From Paragyromitra xinjiangensis (lineage: Eukaryota; Ascomycota; Pezizomycetes; Pezizales; Discinaceae): 64,000 nt of DNA. Every line of letters starts with the position of its first letter. Positions within the stretch are counted from its first letter, which is position 1. A model generated the notes under the pieces. It had not been told where the DNA came from and ran no database searches. It saw only the letters and a program-made list of their open reading frames with translations. Made by a program: the position numbers and the translations under genes. Positions 9,342-22,476 of the stretch are shown here, piece by piece. The stretch is taken from NCBI GenBank assembly GCA_038503065.1, contig JBCAMK010000002.1:2232001-2296000 (forward strand). The letters run 5' to 3'.

Positions 9342-12300
9342 TGCTGTTTTGTGTTGAAGTTGGAGAGACTGGCAGCTCTGTTGGCGGTATTAAAGTTCAT
9401 GTGAAGTGGACGTTGAGCCTCAACTTCGCCAAGATAAAGGTCATGACAAATCACTCGAGGACGGTCTACTAGATTTTGTTTCCGTCCATCTAATAAAGTA
9501 AAGGCAACCTCTTATCATGAGATTACCAAATTAAGCCCAGTCTTAAAGACATTGTACAATAATAGGTTACTGCTTGTTATTGGCCTCCGTAGAAACTTCT
9601 AGAAAGGTTAAGGATTGAGTGCTACGGGTGTAGGGGAAAGTCTGTCACCGGTGGCGGTGCTGGCGCCGGTTCTTCCCTTCACCCTTGACACTCTAGGGCT
9701 CTTCTTTCGTTAAGTGACCCTTAACTTTCTTTATCTCTGAAGCCTCTCTACTTCCTGTAAGGTTGCTGTAAATTTTTAAGTCTTGAGTTGAGTTGACGGT
9801 CAAGTCTCGCACTGCTAGCATGGCCACCTAGTGACAGACTTTTCCCCACCCCCGAAGTACTCCCGTGACACACACGCACGCACAATAGAACTCCTGTCTA
9901 TCTCATAATCTTTGCCGATAAGATATCAATACATTACTAGTTTCAACGTCCAGTATCCCGCCAGATATCAACATGGCTTCGACCCAACCTCTAACAGATA
10001 TTAAACAAGGTTTTCCATCGGGACCTAACCCAATAAAGCCAACCTAGGCTTCAATGCCCTCTTTCTCGTAGCCTCAAGTTTCCTCCCAAACATAGACACC
10101 AGTTACGGCACATGAATTGAAACGGATTAGAAAAAGTCGCACTATTATAGCTCTATCAGCAATTAAACTAAAGTTTATTAACCAACCACCTAAACCCAAG
10201 AAGCGGCATTCTAGAACTAAAACCCCTGCCCTTTTCTCTGAACGCCGCCGTGGCAGTTCCCTCTCCCTCCTTCCTTCACGCTTTTGCCCATCAGATCGGA
10301 GGTCGGTGAATTGTGATTTCCTGAACCGGCAGCTAGCAAATACACTCCATTGAATAAACTCATGTGACGCCTTAGGGCAATATCTAGATACCGCAGTCGT
10401 TTGGTGTTTCGCTCCGAAGAGGAAGCTCAGTTTCGCTCGAAGAAAGGATAATGATATGCTTCGGAAACGGCTTGAGAATATGTAACCCCAAAATCTCAAG
10501 CGATTGAAGTACCGATTTGCCCTCAACACCCAAACCCCTTGAAGGGAAATTTCATAGATGTGGTCTCTTGTTCGTCTGAGACGTCGCGATAGCCACAGCC
10601 ACAATAGTAGTCACCGGTGCACCGATGGTTTCAGTCTTTTAAGAAATAAGTAGCGAAAATGTCTGTTCGAAATCCAGACATCAAACAGAATGAGTCGTTG
10701 CTAGGATCCCGAAACTTTAGTTGCATGAATTCGGTGGTTAGCTGTCGCCTAGGAGTAACTGTTTGAACGAGTTCAGCGCAAGCGACCATCGCAGAATTGT
10801 GGCGAATACAGATCTATAGGAGTACAGTACCTTATAAGAAGCCGTGAATGCCCATCTTCTGTCCCTCTCCTTTTAACGGAAAGGATTTGGGGTCGATACA
10901 ACAATATTCTTTCAGGAATTTCCAGTTGAAAATAACTGCTCCTGAGCATTTGGACATACGAAGATACGAATGGTGCCGAAAAATCATTGCAACTACGACA
11001 CTTTTACCAGAAGTGGGGGATTTAGCGTTTTTAAACCCATCCACCCTCGCACCTTGTTTGGCTAAGAACGATTACTCTACTAAAATGTAATCTAGGCTTT
11101 TGGCACCACCTATTAACTACAGAAGATTCCACGATACTAATTGCTGGAGAAGGTGGATGCTTTCAGCCACTTTCGCCGAGTTAAGGCGCTAAATATGTTC
11201 AGCCTCTTCGGTATGTGACCTAACTAACCTCGACCTCGAGTTAGTAAGGCATAGCATCTGCCTTTCATGATCAGCTAACAATGAATCTGTGCTTTCTGGA
11301 GAGTACTGACGTACTAAGCGTGACTTCAATCTGGGACAATTTCCAAGTTTTGTGTTTACATCGCAGCCTGGCCCCTGAGTCCTGCGGCTGACATCCCTTA
11401 GTCTAGGCTTCCTCTCAAGCTTACTCTAGTTCCCAGCGGCAATATTAGCTAGCCCCTAATTGACTGAAGGCGCTTTGCCAAAAGATATGTTGTGTCACTC
11501 TACAGCTATGTTCTGGCCCATGGCCAGGGTACAGGGCTTGCATCGCCATTATTGCCCTAATCTCCAGGCACAATGTTCCAACAGTACCTCAACACTCCAA
11601 CGCCTACCTACCAAGGCGCTCCCCTCCCCCACCAGAGTTCTATAGAGCATCTAGCTAACAAACATGAGTGTAAGGCTAAGTAGATCCCGGACCTAAACCT
11701 CACTGACTAACGCTGATCATGAAGACGGCAACTCCCGAAGATTCACACTCTTGGGGCTTTGCGTCCGGCTTCGAAAATAATAATCCGACAAAGGACACCC
11801 GCCATCATCTGGCATCTAGCATCTCTCATTTCCACTACATCATAACTATGGTTCCCGGCACTTCGCACATAGGGGCTGTTCCTTTAGGCAGCACGCCTGT
11901 GTGCGATTTCCATACCACGCGACTTTGATGAAGCTCTTCACCAGCGGCCAAGATTCATACAAGCGCAAAAACATGGAAGCAATCTAATGGCGGAAGCCTT
12001 CCGATGGTCGAAGATGTTGTCTTATCATAGCGTCATTATTGCTGTGCCCACCTTGCGGCGAGCATCAGCGCACGTTTGAAGAGAGTAGCACTCATGGCAC
12101 AGGAAGAGGTCACTAGGCGATGCGCAAGCCCTACGAATCTTAGTCGCGAACATCCGGAAATTGGAGGTGTAATTATTGGATAGTATTGTTTGAGAGTATA
12201 ATCTTTTGTAGCATTGAATTCGGTATTCGGGGGACAGCATGTACCAAAACCTATCAAAAAAATTTTCCCTGCCCGCGACTGCAGCCTTATCGCCCTGTGC

Positions 12301-15300
12301 ACTTAGGCGCAGAACTCTTCTGATATATAAACGACCCAGGAATCACCCTCTCAGAGCCATTATCTTCATCATACTCCTGCCATCAGTACAAAACTCCTCA
12401 GTACACCTTTTGCAACTCATTCCGCAGACTTATACAATCACCCCCCAAATTTCAAACTTACCAAAATGCCTCACTGGTACTGCGTATGTGATGTTCTCAT
12501 TATTCTCAGTCACTGTAGAGCATCACCAGGAATTAATGGACTAACGATTTTATCTTAATAGTCTTACTGCGGTTTCGGCCCTCACGACCCTAGCCTTCAC
12601 GGCATGTGTATCGAATGCGGTAGGGTCAACAATCGTCGAATGCGCGACAGTCTCCGTAAGATATTTGCAAAGCGTGGCGGAAACTATTGAGAGCCACAAC
12701 AGCAACATCAGTACCGTCTCCCCGGAGATATCGGCGCGAGCACCAATGGCCATCCTAGCACTACTAGCTCACCGGCAGACTTCATTTATCAATTATCGTC
12801 ACCAATTCGATTAAATTGATCTCGGATTGAGTTGAATCCCTAGAATTGGCGATATCACCCAAAAACTCTTCTGCCCTTGCGATGGGGAAAATGGTGGACT
12901 TTTTGGCCTTTACGACGCCATAAATAATGCCACACCACAATTGATACACGTTCCTTTTTTCTTCTTCGTATCTTCTTCGTAGAAGGTTTAGGGCTAGGTT
13001 AGATTTGGGTTTATGCTTAGATTTTCTTTTGTTTTAAAGTAGTGGGTACCAGCGGTAGTGGTGGTGGTGGTGGTTGGCCAGTCACACCTTCTCTGTTTCT
13101 TATGTGGTTTTTTTTCTTTTGTTGAGTAACAAAATGGGAGGTTGAAATAAGGGGAATTTAGCGAATCGTTCTCTTTCTCAATAAAGTCACTTCTTGCAAA
13201 CGATATATCCCGTAGCATTTTCGTGGGGTTGAACCCCCAGAACTGCCCACAAGCGATTTACGCAAGATCTTCTCTTGGTCATTGATACACCGAAAACCCT
13301 AATACACAACAATTGATCATACATACCGTTCATGAAAGCCTCCTACTTAGCGCCAATTTATAGGCAAGAATTTCCTAAATCCAGATTAAATTAGCCTGTA
13401 TTCGATTGCAGGGCCAACGAAACCATGTATACATATGAGCCATAAGAATACCTTTTCCAGTTTAGAGTGCGCACTTCTGACTCTAAAGATCTTCATATCA
13501 CGTAGCGCGGGTTAAGATTAGTAAAGTCTCACCATTGGGACCAACCACCCCTTTGATGGCCGGGGCTTTATTCATTTCGTCTCGTTCTATCATCGGAGAA
13601 TACCGCTCAGGCCACAAGATATGACGGTAACATGCATACACGCTGTAGCTACTACTGTTGGAAAGGTTTTCCAAAATTGTATATTGGTATGACCCTGACC
13701 CTAACCCTTAGAGATCTGACGAATTGTCCAGTTAGCCTGTTTCGCGCAACCATGAGTAATTGACCAAGGCAGAGCAATATTCATAATATGCTGTAGATTA
13801 GGGTATCCGCTGTTGTATGTAGAAGTGCACTTGTTTACTGTATCTGGTAAGATACCCAATCCCTGCTGGAATGTGGGAATAGTCTGATTCCTTCAGATTC
13901 TGTGCCTGTTGTTTTCCGGTAATTCAAATTCATTCGGTAAACAAAGTACCTACCTAGCACTGCAGTAACAAAACGTACCAAAGGCAACCCTCAGTTGACG
14001 TTACGCATGCGTACCAAACCAATCGAAGATATGTTGTGGAACATGCCTAAGGCATTCCAGAACATTTCCCAATGCAACAAATTGCCACTTAACCCATTTA
14101 CATATCACTTTACACCTTCAAAAGCGAGGGACAACTACATGTACTTACGACTAACAAAGAGCATATTTACCAAAATCTTGACGCCCTAATACGCTATCCA
14201 TAACGCCCAAGAGCCTTTTCAAAAGAATACACATACGATGTACACGTAAACCTGACAATTTGAGATAACGCAAGATACGGGTTTACGCGACCTCAACAAC
14301 AGAGCTGAGAGATTAAACTCAAAAGTACAGAAGTTTCAGGTGACGCGGGAATCTATCCACCGAGGTTTTCAAGATGAACCCCTCAATGATTCCTCTACTT
14401 TGTTTAGTGACCGGTTGATTAGGACCAACCGATATTTACATTGGGCCATGATTTGATTAGCAATTGCCCCAAGCCCACCGACCGATTGACTTCCAAACAA
14501 TCCCTTCCACAACCTGTCATATCCAGAGGTTTACAAGAGCCTTGGATGAAAAATTAGCTAGATTGGGCAAGTGGCCTGAGATACTAAAGCGGCATATCGA
14601 GCATCCCTCAGTAAGACACATAATATAAGCCCCCGTTACGCTGGGGAAAAGGATTCTGGAGCAGTTCTTTTCTTTCAGAGCCTAGTTAGGTTCCCACCAA
14701 ACATAAACCAAAAGAACTAGGAAACAGCATAGCAGGCGGTGGCCATTGCAAACCTTCACTAATGACGACATAGTTTCAGATTATGCCCGAATATCCCAAC
14801 GTGTTAGTCTTCTCAACTAAAGTTCCAGCTGTATGATACAACATTGGTAACTAATGGTAGGTCGAAGGGCCACTATACCTCGTAGAACCGGAAGGATTGA
14901 CCGTTTATGGCTCAATTTGCTAGCAGAGAGCGGATATAGCCGGTGACTGCTAGATTTCGCACGAAAGAGATTTAGGGGCCGTAAGACCAGAATACATAGC
15001 CCTTAATCTTAGGCTTCCCTACACCAGCCCTGTGGTATGAAACTTTCACCGTACTTCTACCTAACATACCCAGCCCCCCTTATTTTTCAGGGCTGCATTT
15101 TAAAACTAGCTTCATTATCTCAAAATTTCTCTTCTCAGCTACTAAATTTTGAGGGTACAAAAAAAATAAGGCGCGATAACACGTTAGAGGAGCATCACAG
15201 AGTTTTTGTGGCCCGTGCACCGCGCTGCGCCCCGGCTAGCTTTGTGTCATCGTCTACAAGGCTAGAGGCTGTGAAGTCGTAATAACATATCCACAATATT

Positions 15301-16073
15301 TTGTGTGCGAATTTGAGCTTGTCTCATGCACCCAGTTGCCATATTGTTGTCCAGCATGCTGGTTGTTCATCGCGTCGAATCACCCAGTGTCACTCGGATG
15401 TTTACCGAATTTCAAAGCCCCTTCTGCCTGGCAACATTATCAAGCTGCTACCATACCGTTGTTTGATGGATCTGCGAGCTCGAGCTAATGAGCTACGATC
15501 TAAAATTATAACACTTCTAGCAAAAGATAATTGTCCATCTAACTAAGTAGGTGTTCAAAGTATCACTGCCTTTCTATCCCTCTAGCCACGGATCTACTCG
15601 CAAGCAACACATTCGAATGTTAGTCCTATCATGGTAGAGGAGGGGAGGTACGTTGTCGGCGGAGCGAACTTATATATTTGATTGGCGCTGATGTTGTTAA
15701 GAAGCAATGCGAGATAAAAATAAAAATAACCAATTGATCAAATTTCGCTCCCAGGAGCTGAGACAAATAAGATAACTAATACTAATAATGTACATACATA
15801 GTATCATCGTACGCTCAGAAAAGAACAGAACACCGAAACCAGACAAAAAAACGGAGTCGAAATGATGAAGGAAAAAAATAAAGAGCGCTGGTTGTATATT
15901 GGGAGAACAAAGGAAATCCAAACCAACCGAACCATCCGAATCCGAACTTAAACAGAAAGCCACCACGAATGAAGCCATTGTTGCCATCATCGCTCGTACC
16001 AAACTCCACCCCAATTACACAAGCTTTACCTCAACCCTGCCCCAACCCTATTACTCGTGTACTAGTATAGCGT
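9342..16073. other. 6.7 kb gene-poor region
   Basis: No complete gene is recognisable on either strand. A small frame starting at 9973 may be the 5' remnant of a gene (listed separately). The rest holds short shadow frames, a single CCCTAACCC-like word near 13690 and no clear terminal repeats. It is probably a graveyard of old, mutated repeats, although I could not show similarity to any named element. Confidence 0.45.
9973..10113 (+). pseudogene. possible 5' gene remnant (unrecognised)
   Basis: The ATG at 9973 opens MASTQPLTDIKQG. A 38-base GT-AG segment (10010-10047) could be removed to continue as GFNALFLVASSFLP and stop about 10111-10113, giving roughly 34 residues. The string looks like a protein start rather than noise, but the intron would be unusually short, the donor is weak, and nothing follows. 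I do not recognise the protein. It could be a truncated duplicate or chance. Confidence 0.25.
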
Positions 16074-17275
16074 TTAAAGTATGATGCACCCCCGGCCTCG
16101 GGAGTCTTTGCTTCCCTTTGCATTCGCGCTCAATGCCACTCTAGCAGCTTCGGTGAAGGCTTCGTTGACACCCCTGTTCATCTTGGCGGAGCATTCTAGT
16201 AGCCAGGTTAGCTGACTCTTCCCAAGATTCCAATTTATAACCAAGCGGAAAGATCGGTTCATTTCAGAGGCACATACCAAGGTATCGTAACGCCTACCAC
16301 AAGATAGGATTAGTTATACAATTCGATCACAATTCCCATAGTCAAAGGGATCACCAGCGTACCTTTATTCTTTCAGCTACGCCAAGTCCCTCCGGATATT
16401 GGATGAATCCTCCTGGAACCGTTTTCTCCGGTCCGTCACCATCCCCAGCTTCCCTCAGATCGCACTTCAGCGCTACCAGAACTAACTTAACGCCCTGGCA
16501 ATTATCTGCAATCTCGCCAACCCACTTCGATTCAACGTTCTCAAGAGAATCGCGGGAATCAACACTGAAACAAAGCATTATAGTGTGGGTATCGCTATAC
16601 GACAGCGACCGTAGCCTATCGAATTCCTCTTGACCGGCTGTATCCCAGAGCGACAGCTCGATGTGAGTGTTGTCCACATAGATATCTGTTTAGAACCGTC
16701 AGTTGGGTAAATTTGTTTGACAATAACTCCGAGCTGAATAATACCATGAACGTAGTTTTCTAAATAGCAGGGAAACGCAAAGTTAGCTTACGAAATTGCT
16801 AGTGTTGACTTCTTGATTCAAGGAAGCATACCAAAAACTGTTGGTTCATAAACTTGCGGAAAGTATCTAGTTTAGCCGGCATCGCAATCAGCTCCTGTTT
16901 GTAACCCCACACCCACCCGTTTCTCACAACCGTGTCTAGAACTGCAAAGTGACGAGCTTACCCTCTTGTAAACACATTCAATAGTGATGTTTTTCCACAA
17001 GCACCATCTCCTATAATTTCGTCAGCGCTCTCATTCTATCCATGGCACCTATCCCAAAAAAAAAATCGGAGCAAAGAAAAAAAGGGGGTGGAAGAGGTCT
17101 CAAGTACGTACCTAACAATACGATCTTCCGCTGGGTTGTCTAAATAGGCACAAAAGATTAACTGTTAGCAAAGGAGGGTCCGAAAAGTTCGAGAATCTGC
17201 ACAGGAATGAAATGGGCGAATAAAACAGGAGGATGGGATAGAACTCGCAACCTTGTTTGAGCCGCAAAGCGTCAT
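16074..17275 (-). CDS. rho3: Rho-family small GTPase, Rho3 type
   Basis: Model: complement(join(16074..16195, 16278..16293, 16363..16685, 16745..16759, 16832..16866, 16962..17010, 17112..17139, 17252..17275)), 203 residues, eight exons. Rho3 is a membrane-bound molecular switch in polarised exocytosis and actin organisation at hyphal tips. Visible motifs: P-loop GDGACGKT (residues 18-25), effector region VYEPTVFENYVHD, switch [13 protein letters not shown], base-recognition LKCDL and SAK, and the C-terminal CAAX box CIIL for prenylation (leucine at X predicts geranylgeranylation). The N-terminus MTLCGSNK matches the cysteine-containing start of Rho3 relatives. Two exons are tiny, 15 bases (16745-16759) and 16 bases (16278-16293), yet both are needed to complete conserved sequence. 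The first intron donor is GTTGCG, which is weak. Confidence 0.93.
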
Positions 17276-20017
17276 TTTAAGTGCTGGTGAAAGCTAAGGA
17301 TGGCGGAGGGGTTGAATTCGAGAAAAGCAAAATCAGGTCGAATGACGGAACTGCACGGGAGAGGTGGAGCGACGACGTTGACGCGGTAGGAGTGGTGGCG
17401 AGCAAGTAGCGATGAACAGAGGGGAGAGCGCGAGGAAGAGTAAGAGAAGGAGGTAAAATGAGGACGATGTTATCGAGGAAAGCGGACCAGGATATGCTTG
17501 GTGAAGATGTGGGTTGCAGCGCGGGCGGGCTAGCTAGCTTGTCGAACGTCTGTGGTTATTTCAGGAGAGAAACGAGGGAGGCGTTGGCGGGCCTCAAGGG
17601 TTCAAGGGTAAACGCCGTAGCCCCAACTGGCGAACGTCAACCGCAACGAGTCCACGTTGACGAGTGATCGATCAATGGATGAATGAATGGATAGATGAAT
17701 GGATGACTTTATTTCTCACCGGAGGCATTGGGCCGCCCAGATATCGGCTGTGCATTCTCCTTTGAACGAGCACCAACAATGTCAAGCAAACGTTCACATC
17801 CTCATTCTCACGACAGTTTTGATCAAGCATGCCGGGTTTGTTGGCCTTACTAGGGTGGGGATTGATTCGTGGTGTTGATGTCGATGAACAATTTTTGCTG
17901 TCTATCCAAGGTGCCAGTTCTTACCTACCGGGTCTGCAGATGGTCTGTTAGTACCTACTTACATGGTACATTTACACATTCTGACAATCACTCCACAACT
18001 CCTAGCCTTCACCTGGTGATCCTCATTCTGTTAAAGGCATCGAGCAGATTTAATATCGTCGAAATTGTTTTGTTACCCGACCCCGCAACAGTGAAGAAAA
18101 CATTTGGAACGCGCTGTTATGCAAGCTCTCCCGAGTGCCGACAGACCCGGCATACCAGGACATCCCAACGTTCCGGCATTCCTCGTCTCCTCCCGTATTC
18201 AAGTCTATCAGATCACTACCTTACATATCGTATGCATCAGTTACTATTTTTATCCCTCTTGAACCTGGGGATTGGGAGTAAGTGATGCTATTAAAAGGAC
18301 ATCCCCTACTTTCCCAGGGCTGAAGACGCTTCAGAGTCTCACTTTCTGACCCATCACCCCATACTTGACGTTCTGTCAAGCTTCGGGATCGCCTATCGGA
18401 AACGTGAAAAGGGTGGGGGCAGCTTGCTAGGGTGGAAAAATGATGACTATCAATATGGAAACCGCATTTAAGTCGTAGATGTTTTTTTCCTAAGAAAAAA
18501 AATAACGATAAAAAGGAAACAACAACCCCTCCTTTTTCAAGCCAGAGGAAGGTGTACGAATTCAGCCCTCAGAGTCACAATATTATTGACCAATTTTACC
18601 TGCACTATGCGGCATGTTTGTGACGGCTTCTGCTGCCGTCATTTGCTCAGCAACTCAGCCAGTACATGTCTTTCAATCACTACTCTTTCAATCAATCAAT
18701 GCGACAAACAAGCGCTTACCGGGCCTTGAAACTTGAGACACACGGGAAGAATATATATCGGGCCTCTGTTACGCGTCCGATAGCAATTGGGAGCTCGGGA
18801 TTGACTTGGCATCTGACTAACTCCAAGAGTGGAATGCGTGGCTCTCGTGGCTCTCGGGATTGAAGGGGGGTTTGGTTCTGCTTTAGTTGGCATGCTAGAT
18901 ACAGAAAGGGCCTTTTAAGGCTCTAAGGGAAATATTACAATAAGCTTGGATTGGTATTGGAATGGGTTGACGATTACCCAGACACACCAGAAAGCAAAAG
19001 CCCCTCTTGTAACGGCCCTAGTCCCCCATGAAGGAGCCTTCACTATCTTCATAAGGGTTCAACCCCTATTTATCCAATAGGTATCTCATAGTAAGTTTAT
19101 GAAACCCCTAACAGTATTAAATATCAACCTATAACGGAGTTTGCCAATATCAAGACTTTTAAAAGCCCCAATATCTTACTACCTTTGGTAAGCTCCCATT
19201 TTAGGTAAAACATATCCGGCTTGACCGTTGTGAAGGGATTAGATCTGCCAAAGGACTGAAGCACAAACTGCGCACACGTTACTCCCTGCTGGAGAAACGG
19301 CGGATATATCTTGCTTGCAGCTCTTCTAATGCCTTTCACTTATAGCAAGTGTTTATCATGACTAAGAACCCTAGTAGAACGCAACGATAATAGAACGCAG
19401 CCTACGGGCTCTACAAGAGTAAGAGTATACCCGCCACGTAGAATTCACGAGCGCAACTCAAAGTTCAATCATATCACAATTATCACAGGACTCAGATATT
19501 ATCATTCTCATAATCAGTCAGTTGCCATTCAAGAGCAAGAAACAAGTCTCCCATTGCCATCACTCCTTTTTAGATCCTATCCGCACCCGCCTATCGAAGA
19601 AAGCCAAAGAGAAGGGGTGTAAAAAAAAATACAGCTCTATCGTAAGCAATACCAACACCTACAGTTATTTAAAGCAGACCACGGGAAATTAAAAACGAAA
19701 AGAAAAAAGCTAGAACACTCTCACACCGCCTGCTACCCCAGCACATTAGAAGCATATATATAGGTACACATAGCTCAGCCATCTTCTCGGGGTCCACAAT
19801 GTCGTTATTCCTGATGCTGGTGGTGGTGGCCATTTCCCTGTTTTCCCACATCCGGTTCCTTTGCCCATAGCTCTTTGCGTAAATCCGATAGTAACCAAGT
19901 TCCTCCCGCCTATCTCCCTTCTTCCTCCACATTATCCTAGTTGGTCCCTCCATTCCCTAAAGCCGTGTCTGCACATCCCCCAATCTCGTTCCATCGTGGA
20001 AATGAATGTCTAGATAC
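17276..20017. other. intergenic between rho3 and rer1
   Basis: Contains the rho3 5' region, a GAATGGAT-type short tandem repeat (17672-17706), and a copy of the word AGGACATCCCCT (18296-18307) also found near 2076. No frame is convincing, including the longest one at 17869-18285. Confidence 0.45.
17672..17706. repeat. tetranucleotide microsatellite (GGAT/GAAT type)
   Basis: A short run of imperfect ATGGATGA/ATGAATGG units. Low complexity with no coding role seen. Confidence 0.6.
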
Positions 20018-20843
20018 CTAAGATCTCGAGTAACGAGTCTTGCCAAGACTGAAGGGAATGTAGCGGTACTTAATCATGTGCTGGATCTGCCTCCTCACTA
20101 TTTACCATCACAGTATTAGTACCTCCATCTCCCAAGATGATGTTAGAAAAAAGATAGATACGTACTCGTGAGTGCAAACAAGATGAACCAGTAAATAACT
20201 AACACAGGCCAGAACACCGGGATATCAAACACGTTAAACCAAGTGCAAAAGAAGCCGATCGCAATCGCCCTAGTTGCAGAATGCCAGAACTTGAACTCCG
20301 GTAGTCTCCTGATGAAAGGTCTGAACTCCTCGTCCTGCTTCGTCGGCAGGGCGCTCGGCCCGCCGGATTCGAGCTCCTCGTCTTGTTCAAGTGAGGGGTC
20401 GAATTTGGGGGTCAGGAAAGCGAGGAAGAGGTTGAGGAGGTAGATGCCGAGGGAATAGCAAACTGTTCATTTAACGCAACTCGAGTTAGTTCACTGAAAC
20501 CGGGTAGGATAGGATAGCTGAACGCATGAGATTGAATCAGCGATGAGATGAAGGGAGAGGGAAGAAATACCAATATACCATCCATGGGCCACTAGGATCC
20601 TCGCCATAAAAATCAAAAGCAGAAAGGCTGTGCCAGCCCATCTGTAGGTGACAAAAGGGGTAGCTTTGTCAAGGTATGACTGGTATGCCTGTTTTTTTTT
20701 TGATGTCGCCACGTTAGCGTTTTCCGCGGTGCCTAAAAGTGCAATCTTCAACTTCAGGGGAAGATAGAACGTACCCTTGTGATTCGCGATGTATGGGCGC
20801 TGAAGGCAGCCGGGAATGCACTATCTGGAGGTTGAGAATCCAT
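20018..20843 (-). CDS. rer1: Rer1, Golgi-to-ER retrieval receptor
   Basis: Model: complement(join(20018..20097, 20166..20462, 20571..20688, 20775..20843)), 187 residues, the usual length for Rer1. Rer1 is a four-span membrane protein of the early Golgi that returns escaped ER membrane proteins in COPI vesicles. Landmarks: [16 protein letters not shown] before the first membrane span, [20 protein letters not shown], the acidic [12 protein letters not shown] loop, [29 protein letters not shown], and the tail [13 protein letters not shown]...FSLGKTRY. Intron 3 carries a good branch site (TACTAATAC). The intron 1 acceptor is chosen at 20689-20690 because an earlier one near 20732 breaks the frame. 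Confidence 0.95.
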
Positions 20844-22476
20844 ATTTCTTTCCTTTGATGTTTATTTCGTGATGGTTGGAGGTTTGTGTTGTTTCTTGTC
20901 TTACAGTAGGATGTGGTGGGAGTAAAGAGCGACGAGGTTGTTGGGGCTTGGGCGTTGCGTGTGAAGGTTTTGCGGGAAAGATTGGCGGAAGGCAAACGCA
21001 ACATCTTCAGAGACAGCTCGTTGCATAGCCTTGGTTGGCCGTGTTTGGTTTAGGCTGGGACAGGGAGGTGGAGATAAAGGCTTTGTGCGAACTGCCGGAG
21101 ACAACGATTTCCTTTTGGTGGGCTCTGAAGTCGTGGAGCCTCCTTCGGTTTCCCGCTGCTCGTTGCCGAGTCATAGGCTGTCACTTATCCACGGGAACGT
21201 CACTGCACACCTTTTTATTCCTACTTCTTGAAAAGAATAAATCTCTCCTTCTATCCCAAAATTCCGTAGCCACTGTTTTTGCTCATCCCTTCCCCTACCA
21301 CCAACGTTCAACCTAGTTTCCCTCATATTGCCCTATCATATCAAACATGAAGATATATGAACTACTGACATAGATCTCAGGTGGGTATCTCGATGCATCT
21401 CGCCTCGTGCTTATCACTAATACTCTGGGAGAGCGATGGACGGAAAATGGATGTGACTTATACCTCAACGCAAGCCCCATTGAGGCGAAGAGGCCGGAGG
21501 ACTATTTTATTGAGTCTACTGAAAATTAACTTTGATAAGGTATGCCTGAGTCAAACTAATCTTGGGGATATTCATGGTTAAGCGGATTGCTAGCATATCG
21601 TAATTACATGTATGCAAGCGTAGCTGGGCGACGCGGAAGAGGCCTTAGAGGAGATGTAGATAGTAATGAGAGATCTCAGAAATGTGAGCAAAGAGCTCAG
21701 CGGGGTGTATGGGTTCTCTATCAACTGGATGATAATGTCTATGAGTAGTTTCTGAGAAGGGACACTTCCGAAAGAAAGAAGGATATTATTTCTTTCTGGA
21801 CACGCTAGTCGCATATTGGGCTGCATTCCTACTGGTTGCTTTGATCTTCTCACTGTACGGCCTAGATGGTGAGAGGGAAAGGAACATCACAGGACGTTTT
21901 TAATCTAGACTAAAGCGGGATTCTTGAGCTAAAGGCCTCCACTCTCGCCCTCAAACCAAGGGCTGTAAGGAGCAATGGAACTGACCTACTAAAGCTTATG
22001 TTTCTCCATTCAAGAAAATCTCCCTCTTCTTAGAGAACAGGGCCTACGGGCTTACAGTGTATCTGTTATTGATATTATGCATGTTCCATGCTTTAGTATC
22101 ACTTTGCATCACGACACTTCAACTGAAGGGTTAGGGTTCGATGCAGCTATGCATTACAGTAAAAGATCAATAAAATTACAAGTAATTGGCATACATGTAA
22201 TACCAATCTGCGACAAGAGGACGTGGATCCTCACAAGGTCCTCCGAAGCGGGGCAAAAAGCGCACTCGGGGCGGAGGGCTGACCAAGCACCGCGATATCG
22301 GGGCTTCCGTTGGTGACTGCCAAATAATGCGTACATGTAGTTAGACCAGGATCACCCACTTTGCTCCCGCCGCTAAACAGAGCTCCACCAACAGCTCGAC
22401 AAGTCCTGATCTACGTTCACGTTCGCGTTCGCGTCGCCCCGAAAAGTTGAGTATTTTGCAGTATTCTGCCTTCGCT
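20844..22476. other. intergenic between divergent rer1 and med27
   Basis: About 1.6 kb containing both promoters. Short frames near 21031-21316 and 21590-21853 lack any recognisable domain. Confidence 0.5.

Noticed and set aside
10074..10604. 176-codon minus-strand frame
   Set aside because: Arg/Ser-rich, no domain, and lies in a repeat-like gene desert; judged to be chance.
13687..13712. telomere-like CCCTGACCCTAACCC word
   Set aside because: A single partial match, not an array, so no evidence of an internal telomere.
17869..18285. 138-codon plus-strand frame
   Set aside because: No domain and composition of random sequence; the neighbouring word repeat suggests old repeat DNA.
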